Shown here piece by piece: positions 1 through 11,740 of a stretch of DNA of 64,000 nucleotides. The stretch is from the NCBI RefSeq assembly GCF_001540865.1, contig NC_033630.1, positions 7,017,124 through 7,081,123 on the forward strand, read 5' to 3'. A model generated the notes under the pieces. It was not told where the DNA came from, did no database searches, and saw only the letters and a list, made by a program, of their open reading frames with translations. Positions within the stretch are counted from its first letter, which is position 1; each line of letters begins with the position of its first letter. Source of the stretch: Ananas comosus. Taxonomy: Eukaryota > Streptophyta > Magnoliopsida > Poales > Bromeliaceae. The position numbers were made by a program, and so were the translations under genes.

Positions 1-1419
1 GCGCCGGGTAGAGGCGGCGGCGGACGCAAGTGCTGGGTTTTATTTTTGTCTGCTTGCTTTTTGCATCTCGGGGTTGCACCACTTCTTTCTAAATAATTTT
101 GATATAGATGTTTTCTTCTTTTCAAATCATGCTCTTTCTTATAAAGTTAATTTTTAAAATTTCTAAAATAAGATCTACTTATTTTTAGGTTTGGGGTTTA
201 CAAATTTTTTTTTTGGGAAATAAGTTTTATGTAAACCGTATTTTTGTAATGATCTTTGAAAATTTGGGTTTATATTTTTTTTTTTCTTGGCAAATATATT
301 TTTTAACTTCCGATAAATAATTATTAGTGTATAATTTTTTGTTACTCATTATTGAAATTGGATGTCATTTGAATATGAAATTTTTTTCCCCACAATTTGA
401 ATCTTTTTTCTTTTATTTTGAAAACATATATAAATAGGTATTTTCTAAATAAGGATCTTCTTATGTTAAGATTTGAGGAAAAAATTCACTATTATTTTTT
501 CCTTATTTAGTTTTCAATCTTTTAGAAGAGTTATGAGACTAATTCGATTTTAATTGTTTGTATGTCAAATGTTTGATAAAAATATCTAATATTTCAAATA
601 AAGCTTTTGATACAATGCACAGTTTAACAATTATACTTATTTAGTAAGGTAACATGATCATTTTTTGCCTATTAAGAAAAGTATTTAAATTTCAATTGTT
701 TTGATATAAGTTATATAAATATAAATGAATTTTATTGATTAGCAATAGGAATTGCCTATTACAGGCTGTAAAATAGGGTAGGTTGTGTTTGTGTGTATTT
801 CGTGCGTCCTTCGGGCATCATTGCGGCACATTTTATGGGCTTCTCTTCGCGTTATTAATGCTTGCAATCAATGGCAAACTTACCACCGTTAGAGTTTGTC
901 GCGTCTTGATATGTTGATAGCTTTTCATTACCCTCTCCTTCTCCATCCTCACCGCTCGCCGTCGTTACATCCTGCGTTTGCAAGTCGATCTGACGTAGGT
1001 GGGCCTGTCGCTGTTTTCCGTCCGCCGCTCGGGTCGCATGGCGTGGCGGACCTAAGCGGATAACCGACCGTGGCCTCGCCAACTCGCCGGCGAGGCGGAA
1101 GACTGCTTGGATGGGTTGTTAGATGGCTGTGAGCATCTGCGAGGAAAATTTTGGCACGGTTGAATAATTTTTTCTCTTTTTTAAACTGATGATGTTAATT
1201 CCTCATGCTTATGCTTTAGTTTGTCTCCAGAACTCCCCGCGAGGTGGCTGCGAAACGTCCACTTGGTGTAGCATGGCTGTGCAGTATTTGGCCGGATTGA
1301 TGGGTTATGGAGGATTATCGATTTGACCTTGAGGTTTGATCCTGTATTTCCATTTTTTCTTCTCTTAAATTTTGATCTGCTCTTGTTCTTGCAATTCCTG
1401 ATTTTTTGCTATAACTAGA
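1..1419 (+). repeat. Helitron-like host segment, copy 1 (indel-noisy)
   Basis: Non-coding, AT-rich after a GC-rich first 60 bases. It aligns along its length with about 11,700-13,064: the same landmarks occur in order (cgcaag..gctgggtt near the start, the poly-T runs, the stretch ending in the CTTGAGGTTT block near 1,330 and 12,970). The two copies differ mostly by single-base insertions and deletions, often in homopolymers. No open reading frame here has recognisable similarity; the short ORFs around 855-1,082 and 1,365-1,730 are chance. It precedes the outer LTR in the same way as copy 2 does, and copy 2 is continuous with a Helitron 3' end, so I infer it is Helitron body sequence. Confidence 0.5.
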
Positions 1420-2287
1420 TGTAACGTATCAACCCGAAACGCATTATTCGAACTTTGACAAATTTGGTTAAAGCGTCGAAGGAAAGCGAATGAAGCCCAT
1501 TCCTTTGCATTTCCAGCGAGTTGAAGTGGAAAAATGAGTCTTGATAAGTTTAGAATGCTTTTAGCACCCGACCGGCGTGACAATAGTAGCCGAAAAAAGC
1601 GAAAAACAGCATTCTGGAGCTGTTGTACCCGGTTACAAGGTTGGATGGCTGTACCGGTACCAACCATCACGGTAATCAGGTGTCTGGTTGCCGCGTGGTA
1701 CGGTAACAAGGTCGGTACCAAAGTGGGCACCTTCTGGTACCGGCTACAAGCCGACGAAACCTGAAAACCGAGCTCGTCGGGTGTTGGCTGGGTTTAGGCG
1801 CTGTACGCGTACAAGGGACTTGTTCTTGTACCGGTACAAGCCCGACGAAACCGAGAACCGAGCTCTCGGGTTTGGCCTGCTAATTGGCCTTGTACCGGTA
1901 CAAGACCCCGTGTACCGGTACAAGAGGCTCCAGACAGCCTAGTGAGACTTGTTGCAAATAAGAAGAAATAGAGGATTTAGTTGCAATTGTAGCAACATGT
2001 TAACACCCCAACCCCTCTCTTTCTCCCTCCCACAGCCACTCATCTCCCCCTCTCTCATTCCTCTCATTTCTCTCTTTCTCTCTCTAGAACCAAACCCTAG
2101 AGCTAAGGAGAAGGTGGAGAGGAGCTAGGAGAAGGAGATTTTGGAGCTTTGGAGGGTCAAGAAGCTCTCCAACAAGAAGGAGCTTGCTAGGGCTTGGACA
2201 AAGGTGAGTGTAATTACTTATTTGAGTCTAGGGTTTAAATTTTAACCCAAAGTTTTAGAGTTTTGAGCTTGTTTCTAGATTTATAAA
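1420..2287 (+). mobile_element. Outer long LTR, 5' part, copy 1
   Basis: Starts with TGTAACGTATCAA at 1,420 and carries the family hallmarks in order: a TTTGAC-AAATTTGG-TTAAAGCG segment, an array of TACCGGTAC-type palindromes (about 1,625-1,925), then a CT-rich tract and GGTGAGTGTAATTAC near 2,205. It is cut at 2,287 by a second LTR of the same family. Palindromes in this copy are broken by extra bases (for example near 1,626), unlike the perfect ones 900 bp downstream, which argues for base-calling error rather than age. The same arrangement recurs at 13,065-13,906. Confidence 0.6.
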
Positions 2288-4232
2288 TGTAACGTATCAA
2301 AACCCGAAAACGATATTCGAACTTTGACCAAATTGGTTAAAGCGTCGAAGGAAAAGCGATGAACCCGTTCCTCTTGCTTTCCAACGAGTTGGAAAGGGGA
2401 AAAATGAGTTTGGAAGGACTTAGAATGCTTTTAGCATCAACCGGCGCGAAATAGAGCCGAAGAATAGCGAAAAACAGCATTCTGGAGCTTTTGTACCGGT
2501 ACAAGGTGATGGCTGTACCGGTACAACCATCGCGGAACAGTGCCCTGGTTGCTGTACCGGTACAAGGGACTTGTACCGGTACAAACCCGACGAAACAGCG
2601 AAACCGAGCTCTCGGGTTTGCGCTCGGTTTGCTGCCAACCAGGCCTTGTACCGGTACAAGACCCCGTGTACCGGTACAAGGGACCCAGATCAGAGGGTCA
2701 AGTTGGAAATTTGGAAAATAAAGGGGGCTTTTGGGATTTTGTTACAATAGAGGTCTTATGACCCTCTCTCTCAGCCTCTCTCCCTCCTACTCTCAGCCTC
2801 TCTCTCTCTCTCTCTCTAACAACTCTCTCTCTACCCGATAGAAGAAGGAGAAGAAGAAAAGAGGAGAAAGAAAAAGAAGAGAAGGAGGAAAAGAAGGAGA
2901 AGAGTTTGGAGGGGGGATCTTGGAGGCTTTGAAGGCTTAGGGTTCTCTCCTACAAGGTGGACTTTAGAGGGCTTGGGGCTAAGGTGAGGTTTTATGAAAA
3001 CCTAGGTTAGGGTTTGAGTTTTACCAAGAGAAAAACTTAAAGATTTGGGCTTTTCTCTGGGTTAGAAACCCTTTAGAGGTTTGGGCTCCATGAAAACACA
3101 TGAGAGCTCAAAGTGCTCTAATGGTGGATTTCTAGGGTTTGCATCTTAAGCCCTAGAAATGGTTGGAATGATTCTAAATGAGCTTCTAGATGTTGGACAA
3201 GCTTTATTTTGCTTATCTTAGAGATCAAAACCTAGGGTTTTACAATGGGATTGGTTAGGGTTTGGAAATTGGGGCTTTCGCCCTAGAATTCTTCGGGGAC
3301 AAATTGAACTCGTAGAAACCTATTTGGGGGTGTCCTAAACGCGTGGGACAACTCCGTTATAGCATACGAAAATACGTAAAAATAGTTCGTGTATATGGGG
3401 CCTAATTGGCACTATTTTTGTTGTAGGACTTGGGTTCATTGTTCGTGAGGCACGAGAGGCTTCACATTCTCCTTCTACTACCACTAGAGGTGGGTGGTGC
3501 ATTCCAAGGACATCGAAAATCTTTCTATGTCTAAGTGTCATACTTTGAGCATTTATGCATTTTGAGCATCTTGCATAATAGGGTTAATTGTGAGTTCTTT
3601 TATATAGTCTAAAGTAAATTCCAATGCATGTTAAATGGTTGTAAGAATGTGAGAATGATGATCCCTATGTATGCATGATTGTGACAAGAACCTAGAAGGG
3701 TTAGTAAACGAAAAGCGACACTTTGACATAGATTTAGCAAGTGACATCGACGAGTCTAGAACACTTAGTAAACAAGTGTGGCATGAGTACAAGAACTTGA
3801 TAGCGCATATGACATTGGTGATAGAAAAGAATGCAAGGACAAGAACGACCGAAATATTATGACATTCAACCTTAGTGTTAAGAGTCATTTGAGCATAGTC
3901 TTCCTTAAAGTTAAGGAATGGATTGAACTTGGAATCCTCGAATGTAGGATTAATCGTACTCACATTAGTCCTTGCTTGAGGTTGCGGTAGCTCCCCCTCG
4001 GGCGATGTGCTCCGGAGTCGACATCACTGGGTTGTAGCGAGTATCTCCCCAGAGGGCGGTCCCATCGGGTTGTAGCGAGTATCTCTCCGAATATTGGGAT
4101 TATGAGTTGGTGAGTTTGTTGAGGGCGAAACCTACGGGTTCGCCAAGAGATTGGGTAAAGCAACTATGATCTTGCATGCATCATGAGTATTATATCGAGC
4201 ATCGCATTTTATATTGTTCAGGCATATTAGCT
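2288..4232 (+). mobile_element. Inner long LTR, copy 1, truncated at the N
   Basis: A second LTR of the same family starts with TGTAACGTATCAAAACCCG at 2,288, preceded by ATAAA. It is clean sequence with six perfect 12-bp palindromes, GA-rich and CT-rich tracts (2,760-2,930) and the conserved late-LTR block (CGGGGACAAATTGAACTCG near 3,295). It stops at the single N at 4,233 before the expected GGGGCGTGACA end that the homologous copy has at 16,376. No gag-pol coding is present. The LTR family ends resemble long-LTR Ty3/gypsy elements such as Del/Tekay, but lineage is inference. Confidence 0.65.
2492..2678 (+). repeat. Array of six perfect TGTACCGGTACA palindromes
   Basis: Perfect copies start at 2,492, 2,514, 2,553, 2,572, 2,647 and 2,667. 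Start-to-start distances are 22, 39, 19, 75 and 20 bp: four boxes, a gap, then two. The full-length solo LTR at 56,810-59,466 repeats this 4+2 arrangement. Each box is a 12-bp perfect dyad centred on ACCGGT, suitable for a dimeric DNA-binding protein. Function is unknown. Confidence 0.85.
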
Positions 4233-4233
4233 N
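4233..4233. other. Single unresolved base (N) at a sequence discontinuity
   Basis: The only N in the window. The inner LTR is recognisable up to this base (ggcatattag) and not afterwards, whereas the homologous copies at about 15,820 and 17,575 continue with tgcatttgttagatg. It therefore coincides with a join. Confidence 0.9.
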
Positions 4234-4832
4234 TCATAAAAATATTTCTGACATCTCTGCCAATTTTCATAATTTTCTGAGACTGTGCATTTTCTGCTAA
4301 TTTATCTGTCCCGTTTCCAACAGAAAATTCTAGATCTTCTGTTTTCATTCCGATTTCAGCACAAGTCACTTCTGACTTATGTTTTACTTCTACAAATCCA
4401 ATAAAAATAGTTTCTCACACTATTTTTATTTATTTTTATTTTTATACCAAAATCTGGTATGTTACATGTATACTGATATGTTCCCCATCCTCTGCTTCTT
4501 CCTGCATGTGAATATTTGTCGTGTTGGTAGCTGGGTTGACTCTGTTGGTTGACGAGAATCAAATATAGGTGTATAAAGTTTGCTGTTATTTATTTTCTTG
4601 CTCTGTTTACCATACTTCATGCTAATTATATATTTTTTTTTGTTTGGGTTTTTTTTGCATGGTAATTGCCTCTTTGCTGAAACGACGGTATTGGAATGGC
4701 GGGCGAAACATTAGTTTAATAGCTTCCAAGGTAATATAAAACTAGATGTTCTTTATTTATTTATTTTCTGTTGCATTGTTTGATGTATTGATTGCATGCT
4801 TTTGATGTTTAGTGCTTGATTAGACTGCTGTT
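4234..4832 (+). repeat. Sequence shared with the Helitron 3' region
   Basis: The stretch 4,465-4,720 resembles 18,295-18,545: CATGTATACT, CCTCTG-TTCTT, GGTTG-CTCTGTT and GACGAAATGGCGG-like words occur in the same order in both. It leads into the ORF at 4,833. No domain is recognisable in it. Confidence 0.4.
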
Positions 4833-5414
4833 ATGGCGCCGGTAGTTTTTCCAATTTGTTTTCGTGAATTGCTCCGTGATGTATGCCAAAAATATTCTCT
4901 ATCGATGCCGATGTATGGTGTCCCGGTTGAGAATGAAAAAGGTGCAATAAGAGTTTATGGTGAGGTCGAGTTAGTTAGAGGAGATACTGTGACAGAAGCT
5001 GTGAGATGTTGGAGTGCGCCGTGTGCTAATGTTGATGAGAGTGAAGAAGATGCAGCACGACGATGTGTCGGAAAGCTCCATGATGAGTTTAGCTTTGATG
5101 TTAGGGATTTCAATTTAGAAGATAAGAAATGTTTTGAAGATTTGTATGGGCGACTTTCAATAGAGAATGAAATTGTTAAGAAAAAATATAAGCGCGTGAA
5201 AAAAGACTACAGACTTCTTTGGGGATACTACAACGATCTGTTGACCGAGAAGAAGTGGTATGTTACCGAGCGGATTGGTCTAAAAAAGATGATTGTTGCG
5301 TGTGGTGATCTGCTTGATCGTCCAAATGCTGTTGCACTGGATCAGAATGGTAACGCTGATGATTCTGAAGAGGATCCTGTGGCGCCACCTGGTTATGGAA
5401 CTTTTCGCTCTTGA
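4833..5414 (+). CDS. Hypothetical protein, possibly dsRNA-binding-like
   Basis: A 193-residue ORF with balanced coding composition, starting at the ATG in TTATGGCGCCG. Residues about 8-85 follow the pattern of a divergent double-stranded-RNA-binding fold: an amphipathic start (FRELLRDVCQKY), a MPMYGVPVENEKG strand pair, a long loop with charged and cysteine residues, and a final helix with a run of alanines (EEDAARRCVGKLHDEF). The key KK dipeptide of canonical dsRBDs is not evident. Residues 90-150 are lysine- and tyrosine-rich and helical; the C-terminus is acidic (DDSEEDP). It lies in transposon-rich DNA between two LTR blocks, so it may be a captured exon, and an upstream exon is possible (AG acceptors at 4,800-4,825). 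No product is certain. Confidence 0.4.
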   Translation: MAPVVFPICFRELLRDVCQKYSLSMPMYGVPVENEKGAIRVYGEVELVRGDTVTEAVRCWSAPCANVDESEEDAARRCVGKLHDEFSFDVRDFNLEDKKCFEDLYGRLSIENEIVKKKYKRVKKDYRLLWGYYNDLLTEKKWYVTERIGLKKMIVACGDLLDRPNAVALDQNGNADDSEEDPVAPPGYGTFRS

Positions 5415-6189
5415 ATGCATGATCCTTTTTTGGGGACCTCTAGCTGTGCGAGTTATCTTTTTGGGTGTTTTAGTACTTATACTTCTTCTACGTTTTTTAG
5501 TATAGGGATATATAGAAAGAAGAAATGTTTTGGTTTTTTTTTTTTTTTTTTTTTCTCTGCATGTGTCTGACTTGGTTATATGTAAGTTATAGGTACTTGC
5601 TTTTGTTTTATACCTTTGTGAGTAGATAAGGTGAAATAGTGTAAGAGAAACTGAGGATGTGTTTTTGTTATGCTACATAGGGTTCTTATAAAATATAAAT
5701 ATGTTGTTTTTATAGAAAGATAAATAATTTTAAAGTAGCAGGCTTAATTCATATGAAAATAATTAAATAGTTATTAATCATAGTGAAGATTTAAAATTAT
5801 TTGCGTAAAGTTATATTTAAAATGTTAATATAAATTGACATAAATATATATTTGCTTTAGCAAAAATCTGAAAATATCCAGATAGAAAAAGTAGCCGGAC
5901 TTCATATAAATATTAAATATCTTTTAAAATCATGTATCCAAGTAAAGATTTTTACTAACCTGAATCAAATTAAATATCCAACTTCAAAATATTTTATAGA
6001 TTTTTATTGAAAATCTATTTTTTACTTTTGGTTCTGATAAAGTTCATATTACTTTTATAAAAAAATGATTGCTTCATGTTGCTTTTGGTTTTTATTTAAA
6101 ATTAAAATAATATTGGTTTCCGTATTTAACAATCGTTGTGTGTTCTAAATATTATTTTCTGGTTTTCTATTCATAAATTTATAAATAAG

Positions 6190-8140
6190 GTATGGCGGTT
6201 TGGATGGTCTTATGGCAACCACCGCAACCTGTGCATAAAAATATAGTTTCGGGTAGTGCAGTGCTGGTTTCCCTATTCCTTCTCCTTTTCATATTTTTAA
6301 ACTATTAGCAATTATTTTAGTACATTATTTTTTATTGGTTTTGTGGAGGCAATGATGATGGCTCTTTCTCAATAGCAGCGCTTTGCAGCTGGCAAATAAT
6401 ATTGAGTGTTTGTTAGTTGAGTATTTTACTCAATAATATTGAGTGTTTTCTGTACATGTATGGTTTAAAAAAGTTTTGTTCTACGTTTTTAAAACAAATT
6501 TTCTTTATTGTATAAGCTGTGCATCAAAGAAAGTATTAAATATTTGATTCAGATTATAACTTTTGTCGCACTTTTTTGTAATTCAATCAATAAATTTTTT
6601 TTTACAAATATTTTTCCCCATTGCATTTATTTTTTTGTAGAAATGTGAGGTACCTGAGCTTTAAATATGAAATGTCAAATACAAACTATCGATTTTGTTA
6701 TTAATAACACTACAAACGGTTTGTTGTACTATTAATTTGTTAATATGTTGTCTGCTGAGGCATGGCAGGTTGATTGTTCTAATAACAATCTCTACAGCCT
6801 GCGTGATCTGCCGGATGTTTTGTTCTATTATGTGATAGATTGGAATCGAATTACAGTCAATGAGCAAATACATTGAGCCTATTTGACCCAATATTTCTAT
6901 CCTTTTATTTCTGGTATTTTTCCTGCCTAACAAATTTATGCTAACACTTGAGTTTAGAAAAAAGCATATGAGTTCTATATGCGCATTTACATGGATATTT
7001 GTACAATATACAACATTGACTATAAGAAAGCGAAGAATGATTGCGCTTTTATATATGGAATAAATTATTGGTTGACGAAGAGTTTTTCGAAACACGATTC
7101 GGAATCTGTTGATTTGTTGTGTGGTTTAAAAATTATATTCAGGTTTTCATTTCATAAGTTTATAAATCCTGTTGTTTGCGTATGTTGAATAATAATTTCA
7201 TTACTCTGTGCTGTTGTTTGCATATGTTGAATAATAAATTCGTTATGAAAGCATGGTGAGTTGGATGGTCTTATCCACCCGCTGTAGTATAGTGATATCT
7301 ACAATTGTTGTATGCTCTCAATATTATGTTCTGATTCTCAAAGTTTATAAATATTGTTGTTTGCATATGTCTATGAATAATTTCGTTATTAAGGTATGGC
7401 GGTTTGGATGGTGCTATGACAACCACCGCAGCCTGTGTATAAAAATATAGTTTTGAGTAGTACTGCGTTGGTTTTTCTATCCATTTTTGTATATGTTTTT
7501 TAAAGTATTAGCTATTCTTTTATTATATTGTTTCTGATTTGTTTTGCGTCGGTGATGATGATGGCTCTTTGTCTATAGCAGTGCTTTGCAGCCAGCAAAT
7601 AATATTGAGTGTCTTTTATAAAAGACAGATTGCTTGGTCTTATTTTAGTCCTTGCAAGCTAACAGTTTTAAGTTTAATATTGAAGGACTGTAACTGTATG
7701 GTTTCAAATAGTTTTGTTCTATATTTGTAAAAATACTTTTTTATAATCATATAAACTGACTATCAAAAAAATGTGTAAATATTTTATTTAGATTATAGCT
7801 TTTGTTATGCTTTGTTTTTATTCAAACAATATGACTTATGTTAAAATATTTTTTCCCCCAACATTAATTTATTTTTAGCAATGTAAGATAATTGAGGTTT
7901 AAATTTCAAATGTGAAAAACAAACTATCAAGTCTTTTATTAATTACACTAGCAATGGTTGGTTGTAGTATGACTTTGTTAATTTTTTCTTTACTGACGCA
8001 TGGCTATGCAATAGATTGGTATTGAATTACAGTAAATGTGCAGATATAGTGAGCCAAGCTGAGCCAATATTTCTTCGATTTTATTTTTGGTATTTTCCCT
8101 GTTTACCAAATCCATGGTAAATTTTGAGTTTGGAGAAATT
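6190..8140 (+). repeat. Diverged tandem duplication, unit about 1.2 kb
   Basis: The block starting TATGGCGGTTTGGATGGT near 6,192 recurs near 7,396. Both are followed by ACCACCGCA, CTGTG-ATAAAAATATAGTTT, then GATGATGGCTCTTT (6,353 and 7,559), GCGCTTTGCAG/GTGCTTTGCAG and AATAATATTGAGTG, then AAACTATC and ATTTGTTAAT-type words (about 6,690 and 7,925). A shortened version of the opening block also occurs at 7,253. Copies differ by substitutions and small gaps, so this is real divergence rather than a collapsed repeat. Confidence 0.65.
6765..6803. repeat. Strong imperfect hairpin
   Basis: GCAGG pairs with CCTGC and, inside it, GATTGTT pairs with AACAATC around a five-base loop. The second unit of the tandem duplication lacks this hairpin (the region near 8,005 is deleted or replaced). 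Confidence 0.55.
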
Positions 8141-9737
8141 ATTGGTAATGAAACTTTGGAGCATAACTTGCAGATATTTTTATGGTTTTGAGTGTCTATA
8201 GGCTTAACTTTTCAGCAAGAAATGAATTTGACTTTGTTCTATAATTTTTTTTCTATTAGAACATATATAATTTGTTCTTTGCCTGTCTGCTAATAATCAG
8301 CAGAGTGTTGAAGATATTTTTCGACACTGAATTTATTATGTATAGGTTCACCTTTGCAGTTAGAAATTGATTTGGGTTGGCTTTATATTTGTTTACTATT
8401 TATTAACTTAGTTACTGTGTTTTGCGGAGTATTGCGTTTAGTATTTAGTTTCAAGTTTTGGTGAGATAAATTATAAATATATTTTGCATTCATTGGAATA
8501 TCTGATGAAGAGATAAATAAATATAGTAAAAAAATTAGGTTGGTTTCCTTATACGGTTAAAGCATAGTAGAAATGTATTGCACAATGTATGCTTGAGATT
8601 TATCTGTATTTTGATATTTGAACTTATAAATTATGCCAGGAAGTGTTTGCTTGGTTTAGAAAAACAACAATAAGGAAAAACTATTACAAATGTTTATAAA
8701 AAGAAACTACTATAAGAAAATTTAATAAATATAAAACTTATACAGTGAAGTTGATGGAGCATATATTAATAGAGTATTACTATAGTTTGTGTAAAATTTA
8801 CTACTATAAACTTGAAGAAATATATCTTATGTTTATCAAGATGATTTCAGTAAAAATGCTTCTCCTACTCTATGCACTCTATGTATTTTTCTTTTTAACT
8901 CTTATTTATATGGAAATAGAAATAGTATACCATCGCAATACAAAAGTAGCACCCTACGAAGGAAAAGAGAGGAAGTTAGCTTTCTATTATATTTTTTCTG
9001 TTTTGTACTATTTATTGAATTATGATATTAGCTATAGAGAGTGCAAAGAGTAGGAAGAATGTTTTTACTGAAATAATCTGGATAAGCGTAAGATATATTT
9101 CTTAAAGTGTATAGTAGGAGATTTCTCACAAAATATTGTAATATTTTGTTCATTTATACTCTATCAGTTTTATTGTATATGTTTTACTTGCATTATAACG
9201 CATGAGGAACAGATACTGTGTAGCATTCCTGTTTAGTAAACAAAAGAAAATTACAAAATGTAGATATTTGCATGATTAAAACGTAGATGTATCAATATAG
9301 GAATGATACTAATTGAGGTAAAAACCAAAGAAACATGGCAAGTATTGTGATTATACAAAGTAATCGACGACTTAAATAGGAAAATCATTGTCTAACTTAT
9401 ATTGGATTATATGTGATGAAAATTTTGGTTTATTACCAAATTATGACAAATAGTACAAAGCAGTAAAATTAGGCCAAATAGTTTAGTAGTAAGGTTCATT
9501 GTCAAAATAATACTCAAACTTATTGTGGCAAAGTATATGTTGAGGTTAAATTATGACAAATAGTCAATTGAAATTTCTCATATATTTTGCTTCAAAAACT
9601 TGAGTTGTTTTATTAAGAGAAACAATGAATGCACAACATCCATTTTTTGTCTTATGGATGATAGCGAGAGATACTTGATTGGTTTTGTGATTAGATTATG
9701 ATTCAGTGCCGAATTAATTACACAGAAAAATATGATC

Positions 9738-9811
9738 TTCGGAGGCATTTCTGTTTAGAGTTAAATTCTATTAGTTCGGAGGCATTTCTGTTTAGAGTTA
9801 AATTATATTAG
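9738..9811 (+). repeat. Direct repeat, 2 x 37 bp
   Basis: Two adjacent copies beginning TTCGGAGGCATTTCTG, at 9,738 and 9,775, differing at one or two bases near the end. Confidence 0.85.
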
Positions 9812-11349
9812 TGAAATATTAGGAACAGTTGTCAACTCTGTTAAATTACTATTTTAACCTGTTAAATACCTCTATAGTTTTGTATTATCATGCTTGCAAG
9901 ATTTAGAATAATTGAATCAGCATTTCTTTTGTTGCAGGTAATTGATTTTCAAAATTAATTGCAAAGTCATCCCATAATGTAACAGATAAAGTATCATTGC
10001 TACAAAAGAAATAACCCAATTTTTAAAATTTTTTTGACAAAATCAAATAGAAATACATGCATAATTTGTTAAGGAGTTTAACCTCTGATGTTTTAACAGG
10101 TACTAACATCATGTAGTTATTTTGGACAAATTCTATTTTTTCCAATGTTTTCTCAATTGGGTGTTTTATATGCTTTTTTTGTGTATCTCGGCTAGAAAAA
10201 TTTAACTTTGAAATTCTATAAAGATAAGGAAGATTTTTCTTATTGTTTACGCTACATTTGCAAAACCTTATTTTATAGTTTGTTAGAAATTATTTTGTTA
10301 GAACTTATGAAACAGTTTTATTTCTACAAGTTTGTATTTCCAAGGTTAACACATGATCATTATCGTTCTTAAAAATATTTACATGAAAATTTAATCTGAT
10401 TTCTGAAAGATTTGTTAGAAAACTTTTGTCCAAACAATCGGTTCCTATTTGTCATTGTTTGGTCAAAGTATTTGGCGAGTTCTCTTCCCTATGCTACAAA
10501 AAATAAATTATTGTGGGTTCAGGTGGTGACTATTAGTTATGGTTTCCTGGAAACAGTTGGATTTAGTTATTATATGTGATTTCCCTGATTATTTTGTGCA
10601 TTGGACCTTAACCATTGATGCTTATTTTTTTTGTATCAGAGTCACGCAGTGTTTTCAATTATTCTGGCTAGATGTTTTATTACTACTGTGCTCACTATTT
10701 GCTCTTTGTTCATGGATGCGGATGTGTTCTTCAGCCTTTGTGACTGTGCAAAGTGGTATGAAATTGTATTACTCTTAAGTTGCTCTACTGCGTTGATCAT
10801 AATTTTTCCCGAACTGTGATGCAGTTACAATTTATTGTTAGATTACTTCTGCACGTAAAATCATAATCTTGGATATTTTATTTCGGATCTTATCTGGTTT
10901 GAAGTTTGATGTTTTTGCCGGTTTCTTTCTATGAGGATTATCTATTACTTTTTTGTAGTGGCTGTGCTTAGAAGCCCTTTTCCCCCGCTGTTTTATTGTA
11001 GTGATTATCTCTTGACTTTTTCTTGATTTGCGAATACTTGATCATCACACAAATATTCATAAATTGAATTTAGCAAGATAAAAGAAACATTTGTGTATAA
11101 TTTTTAAAAATATCAGATACATAAGCTAAGTAAAAAAATTGTGATTTAGCAACAGAACTACATGTGGTAAGCAGCACATATCTAGCGATGTAAGCTTCAA
11201 TTGTATTCAGGAAAAAAAAAATATGTGAATACAATGCCGGCGATGATGATGGTTTCTATTACTGTTTGGAGGATGGCATGAATTGCAAAATTCGTGCAAC
11301 CCCACATTAATTGGAAACCAAATGAGCCATTTATAAACTTATCATTTGG

Positions 11350-11740
11350 GAACCGGAGCGTTCCTGGGGCGGCACGTGTCGGGAGGCAGAGGGCGGGCGG
11401 AGTCAGGGCGGCGCTAAGCGCGGACAGCGCCGGGCTGTCGACGCTGGCAGGCATGATCGAGCGGCGCGGTTGCGCGAGGGGTCAGGGCGCGAGCGGCGGA
11501 TTGTGCGCTCGAGGTATCGGACGTGGGCGAGGCGCGCGCATGGCAGTCGGCGCCCCCGGCTGTGGGTCAGGCGCGCAGAGCCGGCGTGGGTTGTGCTGCG
11601 TCGGGGGCGTCGGCGCGGTGCGGCGCGAGCGCGCCGGGCGGGGTCAGGGAGCGGCTGCGTCGGTTGGCGTCGAAGGGGCGGGCGCGGTGCTGGTCGTCAG
11701 GCCGTGGAGCCGGCGCGGTAAGAGCGCGCGGACGCAAGCT
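11350..11740. other. GC- and CpG-rich island
   Basis: A sharp switch from AT-rich DNA to a segment dense in CG dinucleotides. Several overlapping ORFs run through it, on both strands, only because stop codons are rare. None contains a recognisable domain. Its last ~40 bases match the first bases of the window, so the window starts in the other copy of this island. Possibly a captured promoter or 5' UTR of a host gene. Confidence 0.5.

Larger units (their letters stand above)
5415..11349. other. AT-rich non-coding stretch, no gene seen
   Basis: Nearly 6 kb of AT-rich DNA without a credible coding region on either strand. The longest ORF, 102 codons at 8,745-9,053, is rich in Tyr, Leu and Ile as expected of random AT-rich sequence. 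It contains a ~1.2-kb tandem duplication (6,190-8,140), a hairpin (6,765-6,803) and a 37-bp direct repeat (9,738-9,811), listed separately. It may be introns or captured sequence belonging to the Helitron-like block. Confidence 0.6.

Noticed and set aside
2492..2678. CRISPR-like array
   Set aside because: Repeats are 12-bp palindromes with irregular spacing inside an LTR of a eukaryotic genome; no cas genes.
2420..2761. ORFs encoding repeated YRYK / VPVQ peptides in the LTRs
   Set aside because: They appear in several frames and on both strands because the TGTACCGGTACA palindrome reads the same both ways; they are not a repeat protein.
6340..6420. C/D-box snoRNA based on GATGATGG
   Set aside because: A C-box-like word is present, but no properly placed D box and terminal stem could be found.
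8745..9053. 102-codon ORF as a membrane protein gene
   Set aside because: Hydrophobic only because the DNA is AT-rich; no homologous domain, no conserved context.
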